From the NCBI GenBank assembly GCA_948567375.1, contig OX419758.1:27409001-27473000 (forward strand): 64,000 bases of DNA, given 5' to 3'. How positions within the stretch are numbered: position 1 is the stretch's first letter; every line of letters begins with the position of its first letter. The notes under the pieces were generated by a model that searched no databases, was not told the origin of the DNA, and saw nothing but the letters and a program-made list of their open reading frames with translations. This DNA is from Lunularia cruciata. Lineage: Eukaryota > Streptophyta > Marchantiopsida > Lunulariales > Lunulariaceae. Below, piece after piece: positions 51,575 to 63,379 of the stretch. The position numbers were made by a program, and so were the translations under genes.

Positions 51575-52981
51575 ATGCACAATTCAAATTGCTCTCGTAA
51601 TCATACGAGATCATTCTCCATTGATTTTTCACTCGAGTTCTACACAGAATCAAATAGACGGTCTACAAGTCACAAATGTCTGATCAACTTTGATGTTGAA
51701 AAAGTCCAACGAAGTGCAATCTGTGGTTTCTGGAGGGGAGCCGTGTGGAGTTCACCACGGAAAGTCATTGAGGCGGAGATAAAAGTCACACATGTATCCA
51801 TGAAACGAGGTCCAAGTCTTGCTGCCGTGTGGTCCATGTTGTCTTCTGAACAAGATCCCAATTCTAACCAGAAATCTTGATGCAAACATTGCCTTGGTGT
51901 TGTCCTTCATCACAAGAAGAGCAAGAATGTCAAGAGGCATCTCAACCAGTGTGACAAGTTCAAGAAGTATATGAAGGAGTTACAAACTTCATAATATCCC
52001 AACTAGCTTGTCATGCAAGGCTTCAAGAAATCCACTACAGCAAGTTGCAACTCTGCAATTAGTGATCACATGCAACATAGCAACATGCGCTTGTTTGGTT
52101 GCCCAAAATTCTCCAAGAAGGAGTAGGACTAGTTTCAAGAACAGATTGCCATGCACTACATGACAGCTTCAGCTTTTGTTCCCCACATCCAAGATCAGCA
52201 CTTGGAAGTTGCTCTAAACTGTTGTATCCAAATGTGAAGTTACCTTCACGCAAGGACTTGGCCAGTAAGCTCTTGATATATGCTCCCTTAAAGTCAAGGG
52301 GAAGGTTGAAATGTTTTTTTTCACAAATACATTTCATTGTCTCACAAGTTATGGTTACTCAAACATGAAAATGAACCGATGATCACCTATATGCTGGTTT
52401 CACCAACTGTTAACCTATTTCTTGAATCAATAAATATTGGTGAATAAGGACACAATTTTGAGCTGATCTTTGAAGACATGACTTGGGTTATCAAAAATTT
52501 GCCTGATGTCTCTAAATGTATCATGGACAACACTTTTGCTAACAAGGCTACTAGGGCAATGTTGTAGAACCATCACCTTCCAAGTATTTTCATAGTTGCT
52601 TCTCCCAATGGGCTACATATGTTTGTTAAGGAAATCCTTGCTGCAACAAAGACAAAGAGGAGTACAGAAATGCATGATTATCCAAACGAGTACCCATTTG
52701 AGCACTTACTAAATATTTTTGCCACCTATAAAGATGAATTCTTTCACAATCATCATGCTCTAAAAGCACAACTCCAAAAAGTGCTCAAAATTGTGAAGCT
52801 TAGAATCTTTTCACTCAAGCTCCTACACATTAGGGCACTCTACAACATTGCTTTGATTTGCTACTTGCAGCCAAGAAGGTAATACATTCTCTTGTCAATT
52901 CTTGTGATTTCATGATTGGAAGCGGTAAATTGCAAGGCCAAGATGATGAACCGATAAAGTTTTGCTTTGATGATTTTGTCA
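51575..52981 (+). pseudogene. hAT transposase, N-terminal and central part
   Basis: A BED zinc finger: AAVWSMLSSEQ, one in-frame TGA (51878-51880), then CKHCLGVVLHHKKSKNVKRHLNQC (51881-51952). Downstream, in changing frames: QIAMHYMTASAFVPHIQDQHLEVAL, then PNVKLPSRKDLASKLL. A DUF659-like core follows: YMLVSPTVNLFLESINIGE, FEDMTWVIKNLPDVSKCIMDNTFANKATRAML, FIVASPNGLHMFVKEIL. hAT elements are cut-and-paste DNA transposons. Many stops; long dead. A C solo LTR interrupts it at 52982. Confidence 0.7.
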
Positions 52982-53651
52982 TGTAACACCCATATGTGCA
53001 TGTATGTGATATTGTGATATTTATTTTAGCATTACAAGTACTTGAGAGATATTATTTATATAGAGATAAAGGATGGTTCTACATTAGTCATAATTAGCTA
53101 AAGTAATTCATAGCTAAGATAGAGTGGACCTTACTTTAGAGGAAGTGGAAAAGATGAGCATCACTATTTTAGATTCTAGTGTATTGACTTGGTATTATTC
53201 CAAGGTGTTTGGCTTTGAGGAAAGAGTTATGAACTCTTGGACCCATAAGTCTTTTTGTTTCCAATTCTTTTATAGTCCAAGGATAGCCCATGTGAAGGAA
53301 TCCTTGGCTTAGTGGTTGGGTCAAGATAAGACCACATGTTTAGGGGAATATTCCTATGAGTATGGATATCCCTTTAGACTTTTAGACTTTATTTGACTTT
53401 TACCCTGGTAACTTGAGTTACTCCAATGATTAATACCTTTGGTGCATAACTATTCCACAAGTATATAAACAAGGTGTGAGGAGGTACTCATCATCCTTTC
53501 ATTTGCAACTATCTCTCTCTCATTGAGTTCTCTTGTGAGCATTGTCTTGAGTCTTGGAGTGTTAGCCTTGGAGGAGTATGATAGATTTGGGATTCCTTCT
53601 TAGTCCTTGCCATCAGAGGTTCATCTTGATTGAGAGACAAGTTGGATCACA
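52982..53651 (+). mobile_element. Solo family C LTR in the hAT gene
   Basis: TGTAACACCC to TTGGATCACA, 670 bp, with TATATAAA at 53463-53470. Flanked by GTCA and ATCT, so no target duplication survives. hAT coding sequence continues at 53652. Confidence 0.85.
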
Positions 53652-54134
53652 ATCTCATTCTTGCAGAAGAGTATCACCATTCTAGGACCTCTTGATGCTA
53701 CCATTGAATTCTATCAATTTAATAGTGTACTTATCAATGAGATATTTTGAATGTTTACCAAGAAGTTGATTGATGCTTTTAATAATTTTCAAGTGATAAC
53801 CACAAATGAAAGATTATATCTTTTGAAATTGAATCAATTATAATTTCAATTTATGTATGGACTTACTTATAGAATTGGCTATCTTTTGGACCCAAGATAT
53901 GTTGGTGAAGGAATGCAGGACCCAATTTATATGAGGATCAAATTTATATAGTTTTACTTCAAGATGATATTGTACTAATGCATGATAAGGATGAAATGAT
54001 ATACCAAGAGTATACAAGTTTCCGTATCTTTGCTTTGCAACAACTAGCTCAAACCAAAGTACCAATTGCCTTGCAAATGCTTAAGGAACACAACATATTT
54101 ATTTATGAGTTCTAGATGTTGCAAGTGATCCAAG
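53652..54134 (+). pseudogene. hAT transposase, C-terminal core part
   Basis: PLDATIEFYQFNSVLINEIF, KKLIDAFNNF and especially YRIGYLLDPRYVGEGMQDP (about 53867-53923), the hAT 'LDPR' region that precedes the dimerisation domain. Stops throughout. Interrupted by element A3 at 54135. Confidence 0.65.
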
Positions 54135-54614
54135 TGTAACAATATGGAGTTTACAAATGAGATGGTCGAGACTAACAAAATAGCAAATAGGATAAATTAG
54201 CCAAAAATTATAAGAATATTTGAGAAGCATCTAAGAAGCTACTCGCTACCTTCCAAGTATAGAGTTATATGTATATCAAGTGATGATTTCTAGGAAGAAG
54301 CTTCTTCGAAAGCTTCCTAACTAGCTTAGCTTGCACACCAAGTAAGTAGCTTTAGAAAGAAGTTTCTTGAGAAGCTTCTTGACTAGCTTAGCTTGCAAGC
54401 CAAGTATGCAACTTCTAGAGGAAGCTTCTCAAGAAGCTTCCCAATTAGCTTAGTTTGCACTCTAAAAAAGAGGCTCTTAGGAAGCTTCCTAAGAGCCTTG
54501 TATGTTCTTTATAAATACCAAAACCCAAGTTCATGATAGGCATTTGGAATTTCTCTCATTCAAAAGTCCCAATGTGATCTTCTATTCTCCTATTTCTCTC
54601 CTCGGTCTTTTATA
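54135..54614 (+). repeat. A3 5' LTR
   Basis: 480 bp, TGTAACAATATGG to CTTTTATA, with TATAAATA at 54510-54517. Heat-shock pairs are partly decayed (GAAgcTTC at 54296-54303 and again near 54420-54440). Primer site TTGTATCAGAG at 54616-54626. Confidence 0.8.
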
Positions 54615-54887
54615 TTTGTATCAGAGTAGGAATGGGATGGGATGGATGGAATTTATAGAATAACAAATCTGTTTCTCCAAACCATTGGGATTTTTGTGTC
54701 TATGTACTACTCAAGTATCATTTCACATAGTTCATCATCTCATGCTTTGGTAAGGAATTCTATATGGAAACATTTTGTCTAATGAATTACCCTTGATACT
54801 TCCAACCATAACTTATGGAGACAAGTAGACATGTTTCATTTATGTGTTATCTTAGATAAGTGTAGATAGTTTCATAAAGACTTAACT

Positions 54888-55860
54888 ATGGCAACAATGC
54901 CCAAAATTATCTTTGCTATGTAGCAACAAACCAAGCACCATACTCAATTGTTGGAAGAAAGAGACCATTAATGACAAGAGCATGAAGAGAGAGTACCATT
55001 TCAAGAAGGAGAAGAGAAAATCCAATTTCTAAAGCTTAAGGTATTTGAAGGCAAGAATCTCCCAGCATAGTGGAGAATTTTGTGTTTGATTGAGAATGTT
55101 ATTTTGAAGCTACAAATCTTTGAGATGAACAAAGATAGATTCTCTTGGCTTCAAGCCAATTGAATGGAGTGGCAAAACTATGGGGGCAATTTTGAGTAGA
55201 GCAAGTAGAATGGCAATTTTTTGCACTAATCTTGACATGGGAAGAATTCAAGAGCAAAATTACTAGGAGATTCTAAGCTATAAATGTTGCATAAGCTGCA
55301 AAAGATAGATTGGAAAAACTAAAGCAGATTGGTCTTGTGTGAAGTTACATCATTCAATTCTAGAACATCATAATGCAATTCTAGATATACTAGAAGGTGA
55401 AGCTTTGGATCAATTTTTGAGAGAGATTAAAGTCATGTATCAAATTAGAATTGACCATGCAAGAGCTCCAAACACTTGGAGGGAGCAATGTAGTATGGAT
55501 ATCAATGGCTAAGCGCTTTGATTCCTTAGTTGCAACAACTTGGTCTTGATATCAACCTTCATAAAATTTTCTAACACACTACACATGAGTGGAGGAGCCG
55601 GCATTGATGGAGATTGATGCCATCCAACGGAAACCACTTGTTATTTTAGATAGAGAAAGATTATAATAAAATAGCAATCTCTTTTAATATTGTCATACTT
55701 GACATTGCATTTCTCAATCTCCACTCAAGAATAGGTGATCCCAACAAATCACCTAAATGGAGTTTGTGGAGCATGATGATCTAGGAAACAAAGAATCCCA
55801 ATAAGAGAGTTCAAGCCACCTATTGGGAACTTTATTAGTTCTAATAGGAATGAAGGCTTG
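54888..55860 (+). pseudogene. gag: A3 gag
   Basis: Starts MATMPKIIFAM; HEERVPFQEGEEKIQFLK and FEGKNL align with A2 and A5 gag. The WW capsid motif and zinc knuckle are no longer readable. Numerous stops. Confidence 0.6.
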
Positions 55861-55890
55861 ACCTATGAAAGTTTGCTTCACTTGTAAAGC

Positions 55891-56184
55891 ATGATATCTA
55901 GCTGTGATTGTCAAATTTTGGTTGATTTTGGAAGTTCAAAGAATTGTATGTTTATCCAATTAATAAAGGAATTAGGTATTCTTATCAAGCCAATAATTGG
56001 AAGTAGATTGATTATTGTAGATGGTAGGAAGGGTTTTGCATTCTATATCTCACATCCTGTTACATTTAAGATTAGGAAGGAGTATTTGGAGTGTATGAGG
56101 TTTGTAGAGGCACTTTTACACTATGATGTCATTCTAGGTTTCCATTGGCTTGAATGTCATAAGGTTCAATTTGATTGGACGTGA
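55891..56184 (+). pseudogene. pol: A3 aspartic protease
   Basis: ILVDFGSSKNC (D-F-G-S in place of D-S-G-S), IVDGRKGFAFYISHPVTFKI, HYDVILGFHWLECH. A single copy of the 60-bp linker repeat follows, near 56270-56320. Confidence 0.7.
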
Positions 56185-56329
56185 TGATAAATTCAAGTAC
56201 AACACCAAGGTAAGAATTATTGATTAGATTTTTTGGCACCTTTGAGTAAGACACCTAAGAATAGTTAGTAGCAAGACGAAAAGTTATCCGTAAAGTAGCC
56301 ATAGAGCAAGCTTTGGAGAAAGATGTTCA

Positions 56330-57640
56330 TATTTTTATGGTGTGGATCAAGGTAATTGCCCATGGAGAATTTGATGAGGGCTAGAAGTCTCACCAACCAA
56401 TGGTTGATCAAATAGTTCAGGAGTTTCTAGATGTGTTTCTGGATGATCTACCAAAGAGTTACCTTTTGATCATGGAATGCCCTTCAAGATTGAGTTATTA
56501 CCAAGAAGTGCTCTAGTAAATAGACCAATCTATTGGCTCTCACCAAAGGAGTTAGAAGAGCTTTAAACAACACTAACAAGAGGGGTGCAATCCTAATTAG
56601 TGTTAAGCAAAGCAACCTTCTAGGGTTTGCTTAAGTGTATATAAGAGTGCTTTTTGCTCTTGTTTGAGTCAGTTCTTCAACAAGGGTGATTCCCAACACC
56701 TCTTCCTTGCATTTTGTGAAGTCTTGAGCTTCCTAACATCATCTTAGGAGTATTGTGTGATATCTTAGTATTGGAGGCTATTAGTACTACATGAGAGAAC
56801 CTATTTGATGCTTGTGAGTTGTGATACAAAGAGAGGTCTAGTATTTCAATAGTGATGTCTGATACATCAGAGATAAGAGGGAGTTATAGATCCTCCACTT
56901 CAAATAGTAGGAAGCATGGTTCTTATGTTATGTTGAAGAAAGATTTCATATGACACTAGTACATCTCCTTGGGGAGCACAGGTGTTGTTTGTTCCAAAGA
57001 AGGATGGAAGAATTCACTTTTGTATTGATCACCGTAGCCTCAATAAAAAAAACAGTGAAGGATGCATATCCCTTGCCTCAAATTGATGTTTTGCTAGATC
57101 AATAGAGCGGACCACAATACTTCTCCAAGTTGGATCTCCAAAGTAGCTACTGGAAAATTCCCATTGACAAAGAAGATATGCAAAAGACTACCTCTTGCAC
57201 AAGGTATGGGCATTTTGAATGGAGAGCTCCACCTTTCGGGCTCACTAATGCTCCAACAGTCTTCATGGATGAGATGCATTGGGTGTTGAATAGACTATTA
57301 GATTAATATGTGGTAAAGTTCTTGGATAATATTTTAATCTATAACAAGACAAAGGTAGAACACATGATTCACGTTCAAGAAATCCTAAGACAACTCTATC
57401 AATAGAATTTTTATTACAATAGGTCAAAGTATGCCTTTTGGTCAAGGGAAGTTACCTTCTTGGGTCATAAGGTCTCACCAAAGGGAGATCAAGATGGAAA
57501 AGGAGAAAATCAAGGCCATTACTAATTGGTCTCCTTCAAAGGATCCCACAAAAGTATGGCATTTAATGGATTGGCAAGTTTTTACCTGTGGTTCATCCAC
57601 TATTATGCTCATGTGGTCATACCATTGACCAATCTCTTGG
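56330..57640 (+). pseudogene. pol: A3 reverse transcriptase
   Basis: HQPMVDQIVQEFLDVF-like start, an insertion at 56578-56921, then [77 protein letters not shown]. The catalytic site reads FLDNILIYNK (second Asp is Asn). Confidence 0.7.
56578..56921 (+). mobile_element. Unclassified ~345-bp insertion in A3 RT
   Basis: Absent from A2 at the same site (15256-15262). Contains TATATAAG at 56638-56645 followed by a CT-rich stretch, as in a small LTR promoter. Flanks CTAAC and CTTAT may be a decayed target duplication. It could be a solo LTR of a copia-like or TRIM element; ends are not TG...CA, so unclassified. Confidence 0.4.
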
Positions 57641-58080
57641 GAAAGACCTCAAGCTTTTAGTGGACCATCAAGCACAAAGAATCATTCCATAAACTAAAAT
57701 ATATAGTGTCTTCAAGACCCATTCTTCAACCATATGATATTCAACTACCTTGTGTGGTTGATTTTGATGCTTCTAACTTTGCCATTGGATTTGTGTTGCA
57801 ACAAGAATTTCTAGATGGATTACATCTCATTGCCTTTGTGTCTTGCCAACTAAACACCACAAAAAGGAATTACTTTGCTCAAGATCAAGAAAAATTTGCA
57901 ATTGTATATGCCATCATGGTATGGAGGCATTATCTCTTGAAGAAACAAGTGATCATGCAAATCATGAACTCTTGTTCCAAACATTACATTTGGAGCACAT
58001 GAAGAGTCAACATCATTGATGGAAGGAACAACTACAATTGTTTGACATCAAACTTGAGTGAAAATTTTGATAGGTTCCAT
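57641..58080 (+). pseudogene. pol: A3 RNase H
   Basis: SSRPILQPYDIQLPCVVDFDASNFAIGFVLQQEF, SCQLNTTKRNYFAQDQEKFA and WRHYLLKKQVIMQI are open from 57706 to 58002. They align with A2 RNase H. Confidence 0.7.
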
Positions 58081-58229
58081 ATCATCCTCAATGTCCTATC
58101 ACAACAACCTGATTTGAAGACTCTTCCTCTCATCATAGTGGCAATTATGATAGTGTCAATTGACTCAAAAGTCCAAATTGACTCAAGAATCCAAATTGAG
58201 CTAAGTACCACTTTACAATCTATCCCTTC

Positions 58230-60070
58230 TTTCAGATGGTACAAGGTCATCTTGTTGCACACAATAAGGAATACAACACCTTTTCCTTCAAGGAAGGCCT
58301 TCAATTCTTTGAGAACCAGATCTATATTCCAACCAAGGGTGAGCTACAACTCGTGCATCTTCAAGAAGCCCATGATTTACCAATTGCGGATCAAAGAGTG
58401 TAGACAAGACCTTGAGTACCCTATAATGCCAATAGTGGTGGCCCAACATGGCACAAGAGGTTCGATAGTTTGTCTTATCTTGTGAGAGCTGCTAATGCAA
58501 CAAGGCCAATAACCAAAAACCAAGTAGACTCCTTCTTCCCATCCCATGTGTTCAATGGGACCACATGAGCTTAGATCTCATCATATCCTTACACAAGACA
58601 AAGCAAGGTCACACAATGATCATGGTGTTTTTTGATTAGCTTAGTAAGAAAATCCATTTGGCACCAACCTTTGAGACAATGGATGCTCCAACATTGACCT
58701 AGATCTACTTCAACAATATCTTCAAGCATCATGAGATACCCCGTGTATTCATCTCTGACCGTGATCCTTGATTCACCAGAATATTTTGGCAAGCACTCTT
58801 TTAGCTACTTAGAACCAAGCTTGCTTTGTCCAAAGCCTATCATCCTCAAATTGATGGACAAACCAAATGTGCAGATCGCACCTTGGAGGATACACTTTGT
58901 ACCTTTGTCAATGTTCACCATACCAATTTGGATGAATATCTTGTAGCTATTGAGTTTACCTACAATAATTCCAAGCAAACAAGTATTGGATTCTCTCCCT
59001 TCTTCCTTAATTTTGGCCAAGATCCACTTGTTCTATAACACCTATTTGTGCATGTATGTGCTATTGTGATATTTAGTTTGGTATTGCAAGTACTTGAGAG
59101 ATATTATTGATAAAGAGATAAAAGATGGTTCTACATTAGTCATTATTAGCTAAAATAAATCAAAGTTAAGATAAAGGGGACTTTACTTTAGAGGAAATGG
59201 AAAAGATGAGCACCACTATTTTGGATTCTAGTGTATTGACTTGGTATTATTCCTAGGTGTTTGGGTTTGAGGAAAGAGTTGAGAAATCTTGGACCTACAA
59301 GGCTTTTTGTTTCAAATTCTTCTATAGTCCAAAGATAACCCATGTGACAAAATCCTTTGCTTAGTGGTTGGGTCAAGATAAGACCATATGCTTTAGGGAA
59401 TATTCCCATGAATATGGATATTGCTTCAGAGTTTTGACTTTATTTGATTTTTAGCCTAGTAACTTGAGTTACTCCAATAATTAATCATTTTGGTGCATAA
59501 CTATTTCACAAGTATATAAATTAGGGGTGAGGAGGTACTCATCATCCTTTCATTTACAACTATTTCTCTCATTGAGTTCTCTAGTGAGCAATTTCTTGAG
59601 TCTTGGAGTGTTAGCCTTGGAAGAGTATGATGGAGTTGGGGTTCTTTGCCTTCTTAGTCCATGGTGTGCTACCATAATAACCATTAGAGGTTCATCCTCA
59701 ATGAGAGACAGGTTGGCTCACAATTCCAAATTCCCTTCTTGCTCCTCCTCTATCTCATGTCCCTCATACTTCCACCTTCTTGACCACAATATCCCAATTG
59801 TTACAACAAGCCAACTATCTCCTTGTGGCTCAAAATTGTCACAAACAATATGTGGACCAACATCATTGTGATCTCACTTTTCAACTCAATGATAAGGTCA
59901 TGCTTTCTTTTAGTAATCTACTCCTCCCACTTGAAACCCAAGTTTGTAAACTTGCTCCCAATTAGATATTTCCATTTGTTATCACCTAAATCATTTCTTT
60001 TGTTGCTTATTGACTTGCCTTACATCGTCATATGCAAATCCACCCTATCTTCTATATTCTCAAGTTGAAA
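58230..60070 (+). pseudogene. pol: A3 integrase, split by C solo LTR
   Basis: Pieces from about 58230 to 59033 and 59723 to 60068: SLDLIISLHKTKQGHTMI-like core start, AYHPQIDGQTKCADRTLEDTL (the catalytic E is lost), HHTNLDEYLVAIEFTYNNSKQTSIGFSPFFLNFGQDPLVL. After the C LTR come ISQLLQQANYLLVAQN and the GPF region remnant. Stops and shifts throughout. Confidence 0.7.
59034..59722 (+). mobile_element. Solo family C LTR in A3 integrase
   Basis: 689 bp, TATAACACC (decayed TGTAACACC) to GGCTCACA. Flanked by GTTC (59030-59033) and ATTC (59723-59726), a 4-bp target duplication with one change. A3 sequence is collinear with A2 across the site. Confidence 0.85.
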
Positions 60071-60139
60071 CCCTTTGTTTCTAATCCATCCTCCTTCTCC
60101 AGTTGTGTCCAACCTCCTTCCCTCCCTCCCTCCCACCCA

Positions 60140-60315
60140 GCCATCCCTATTAATGATCATGAGGAGTATGAAATTGATTGTATCCTTGCACATTGCTACA
60201 ATTAACATGCTTGCCAATAAAGTACTAAGTACAAAGTCCTTTGGAAAGGGTATCTTCTTCATGATGCCACTTCAAAGCCTCTTTCTCATCTCCACAATGC
60301 ACAAATGGCTATCTA
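60140..60315 (+). pseudogene. A3 chromodomain
   Basis: INDHEEYEIDCILAH, then STKYKVLWKGYLLHDATSKPLSHLHNAQMAI with the WKGY motif kept and TWEP changed. A TAG follows before EF, as in A2. Confidence 0.65.
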
Positions 60316-60370
60316 GGAGTTTTAAGTTTCCATGGTGATTAGGATGTCACCAACTAGTGATGGAGGAATA

Positions 60371-60797
60371 TGTAATAAGAGTTTATAGACAAGATAGTCA
60401 AAACTAAAAAAAAGTAAATAGGATAAATTAGCCAAGAATTATAAAGAATATTCTAGAAGAATTTGGCAAGCTATTTGGTACCTTCCAAGTCTTGGGTAAT
60501 GTATATACCAAATGGTAACTTCTAGGAGGAAGTTTCATGGGAAACTTCCCAACTAACTTAGCTTGCACACCAAGTAGGTAGCTTCTAGAAGGAAGCTTAT
60601 TGAGAAGCTTTTTGGTTGGCTTAACTTGCACTCTAAGAAGGCGGCTCTTAGGAAGTTTCCTAAGAAGCTTCTCAAGAATCTTGTATGTTCTTTATAAATA
60701 CCAAAGCCTAAGCTCATGCTGTGCATTTGGAGTTTCCCTCATTCAAGACTCCCAATGTGATCCTCCATTCTCCTATTTCTCTCCTTTGTCTTTTACA
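60371..60797 (+). repeat. A3 3' LTR
   Basis: 427 bp, TGTAATAAG to CTTTTACA; preceded by the purine tract GATGGAGGAATA. TATAAATA at 60693-60700. Confidence 0.8.
60446..60458 (+). promoter_or_regulatory. Heat-shock element in A3 3' LTR
   Basis: GAAtaTTCtaGAA, perfect three-unit element at the same LTR position as 12850-12862. Confidence 0.6.
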
Positions 60798-60950
60798 AGT
60801 GGTCCACTCTTCAAAAGCTAGCATACTGGATCTTCACATTGGTGACATCAAGCGCTACATGAAAATGTAAGTTCTCCACCTTTGGTTTCATTCAAACTTA
60901 TATAATTACCTCTCACTTGATGTCATCATAAAGTTGGTGTACATCAAGAT
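60798..60950 (+). pseudogene. hAT transposase dimerisation-domain remnant
   Basis: WSTLQKLAYWIFTLVTSSAT (about 60800-60859) resembles the hAT C-terminal 'LQKLAIRILSQ..SSA' helix. NLYNYLSLDVIIKLVYIKI (to about 60950) fits the following 'NRL...LVYVHYN' segment. It continues the hAT gene interrupted at 54135 by A3; A4 interrupts it at 60951. Confidence 0.55.
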
Positions 60951-61770
60951 TGTAAAAATGTGGAGTTTACCATCAAGTTAGTCAAGGCTAACAAAGTAGC
61001 AAATAGGCCAAATTAGACTAGAATATTTTAGAAGCATTTAAGAATTTACTTGGTACCTTAAAAGTATTGGGTAACATGCATGCCAAGTGGTGACTTCTAG
61101 GAAAAAGTTTCTTGGAAAGCTTCTCAACTAGCATAGCTTGCACCCCAAGTAGGTAGCTTTTAGATGGAAGCTTCTTAGGAAGCTTAGCTTGCATGCCAAG
61201 TAGGCGATTTCTAGAAGGAAGTTTCCCGATTAACTTGGCTTGCACTCCAAGAAGGAAAAATGCAACCGCATAGGAAAAACAAAGAGGAAGAGCAAATCTG
61301 ATTTCCAAAGCCAAAGGTATTTGAAGGGAAGAATCTCTCGGGTGCAATGGAGAATTTTGTGTTTGATTGTAAATGATATTTTGAAGCTATAAATCTTTAC
61401 GATGAGCAGAAATAAATTCTCTTGGCTTCCAACCAATTGGATGGAGTAGCAAAGCTATGGTGGTGGTTCCAAGTGGAGCAAGCTAAATGGAAATTTGTTG
61501 CACCAATCTTGACATGTGCAAAATTCAAGAGTGCAATAATTGGTCATTTCTAAGCTATAAATGCCACACAATTCTAGAACACCATGATGCAAATTCCAAA
61601 TACATTGGAAGGTGAAAATCTAGATCAATTTGTGAGGGGCTTGAAGTCATGAACCTTGTGAGGGGCTTGAAGTAATTAGAGGTGACTATGCAAGATTGTA
61701 ATACTCAAAGGACAAGAGAGAAAACACAAGTTTCACTCTCAATACTCCAATGCTCCCAAAGCACTTGCTT
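60951..61770 (+). mobile_element. Family A element remnant A4
   Basis: LTR U3 60951-61253 (TGTAAAAATGTGG; decayed heat-shock element GAAtaTTTtaGAA at about 61020) is joined by deletion to gag sequence (61280-61690; FWLPTNWMEx and WWWFQVEQAK-like). TATA, U5 and primer site are missing. 61697-61770 is not recognised. A5 is inserted after it. Confidence 0.65.
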
Positions 61771-62181
61771 TGTAACAATATGGAGTTTAGCGATGAAGTT
61801 AGTAGGGTTAATGAAGTAGCAAATAAGACAAATTAGCCTAGAATATTCTGGAAGTATCTAGGAAGCTTCTTGGGAAGCTTCTCGGCTAACTTAGCTTGCA
61901 CCTCAAGTAAGTAGCTTCTAGAAGCCTTCAACTAGCTTAGCTTGCACGCCAAGTAAGCAGCTTCTAAAAGGAAGCTTCTTGAGAAACTTCTTGGTTAACT
62001 TGGTTTGCACTCAAAGAAAGAGGCTTGAGGAAACTTCTCGAGAGCTTCTCAAGGGCCTTGTATGCTACCTATAAATACCAAAGCCAAGGCTCATGCTAAG
62101 CATTTGGAGTTTTCCCTCATTCTAGCATCCCAATGTGAGCTTCCATTCTCCTATTTCTCTCCTCGGTCTTGGTCTTTTACA
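61771..62181 (+). repeat. A5 5' LTR
   Basis: 411 bp, TGTAACAATATGG to CTTTTACA, TATAAATA at 62070-62077, primer site TGGTATCAAAG at 62183-62193 (one change from A2). Confidence 0.85.
61841..61853 (+). promoter_or_regulatory. Heat-shock element in A5 LTR
   Basis: GAAtaTTCtgGAA, perfect three-unit element, followed by GAAgcTTC pairs at about 61862-61880 and TTCtaGAA near 61917. Confidence 0.6.
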
Positions 62182-62452
62182 TTGGTATCAAAGTAGGAAT
62201 GGGATAGACGTAATTTATGGACCACCATATCCACTTCCGCTAAACCATTGGGATTTTCATATCCAGATATTACCCAAGCATTGTTTCACACAATTCATCA
62301 CCTCACACTTTGGGCTGGATTTTCTGAATATAATCACCTTGTCTGAGGAACCCTTGATACTTCTATTTGTAACTTATGGAGAATGGTGGACATGTTGCAT
62401 CTATATGTTAATCAATTAGATAAATTGGGAGTAGTGGGATAGAGTTGTAACT

Positions 62453-63300
62453 ATGGCGGCAATATTGAACATTATCCTTGCAATGCAGCAACAAATCAAG
62501 CACCTTAGTCAATTTTTGGATGAAAAAGACGAACAACAATGAGAACATATAGAGAGAGTGCTAGTTAGTTCAAGATGGAGAAGATTGCATTTGATTTCCA
62601 AAACCCATGGTGTTTGAAGGCAAAGATCTTTTGGGCATAGTGGAAAATTTTGTGTTTGATTGCAAACGTTACTTTGAAGCCACAAATCTTCAAGATGAAT
62701 GAAAATAGATTCTCTTGGCTTCTAGCCAATTGGATGGTGTGGCAAAACTTTGGTGGCAATTCCAAGTGGAGCAAGCTGAATGATGGATTGTTGCACCAAT
62801 TTGACATGGGAAAAATTCAAGGATGCAATACTTGCTCGATTTCAAAATATAAATATCACTTGAGCCACACAAGATAAATTGGCAGATTTGAAGCAAATTG
62901 GCTCAGTAAGGAGCTACATCACACAATTTCAAAACATCATCATACAAATTCCAGATAAAAGGTGAAGTTCTAGATCAATTTGTGCAAGGATTGAAGTCAT
63001 AAACCAAATTGGAGGTGACCATACGAGAACCACAAAATGTAGAAGAAGCCATGCAATTGGCTGAGCACTTTGATTCCTTGGTTGCAACAATTTGGTCTTG
63101 ACCTCGACCTACACAAAGCTTACCAGTACACTATGCATGAGTGGAAGAACACCAATTGAGATTGATGCTATCCAATAGAAACCACTTGGTACAATGGATA
63201 GAGAAAGATTACGACAAAATGAAGGTTGTTTTGTAATTGTCACCAAGTTGGATATCGTATTGCTGAATGTCCACTTAGGAATGGGCGACCTTGACAAGTT
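62453..63300 (+). pseudogene. gag: A5 gag
   Basis: Starts MAAILNIILAMQQQIKHLSQFLDEKDEQQ. LANWMVWQNFGGNSKWSK is the WW capsid region in a shifted frame. The zinc knuckle near 63225-63270 has lost spacing and its His is Tyr. Stops and shifts. Confidence 0.65.
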
Positions 63301-63379
63301 GCCCAAATGGAGTTTGTGGAACAGAATAATCTAAGAAACAAGGAATCCTAGTAGGAGATTTCAAGCCGCCTACTAAGAG

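Larger units (their letters stand above)
54135..60797 (+). mobile_element. Family A chromovirus element A3, complete but decayed
   Basis: Both LTRs, primer site and all domains through the chromodomain are present, with many stops. It is inserted in the hAT gene, whose dimerisation domain resumes at 60798. CCAAG precedes the element and only AG remains after it, so the duplication is damaged. A C solo LTR and an unclassified 345-bp insert lie inside. Confidence 0.8.
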
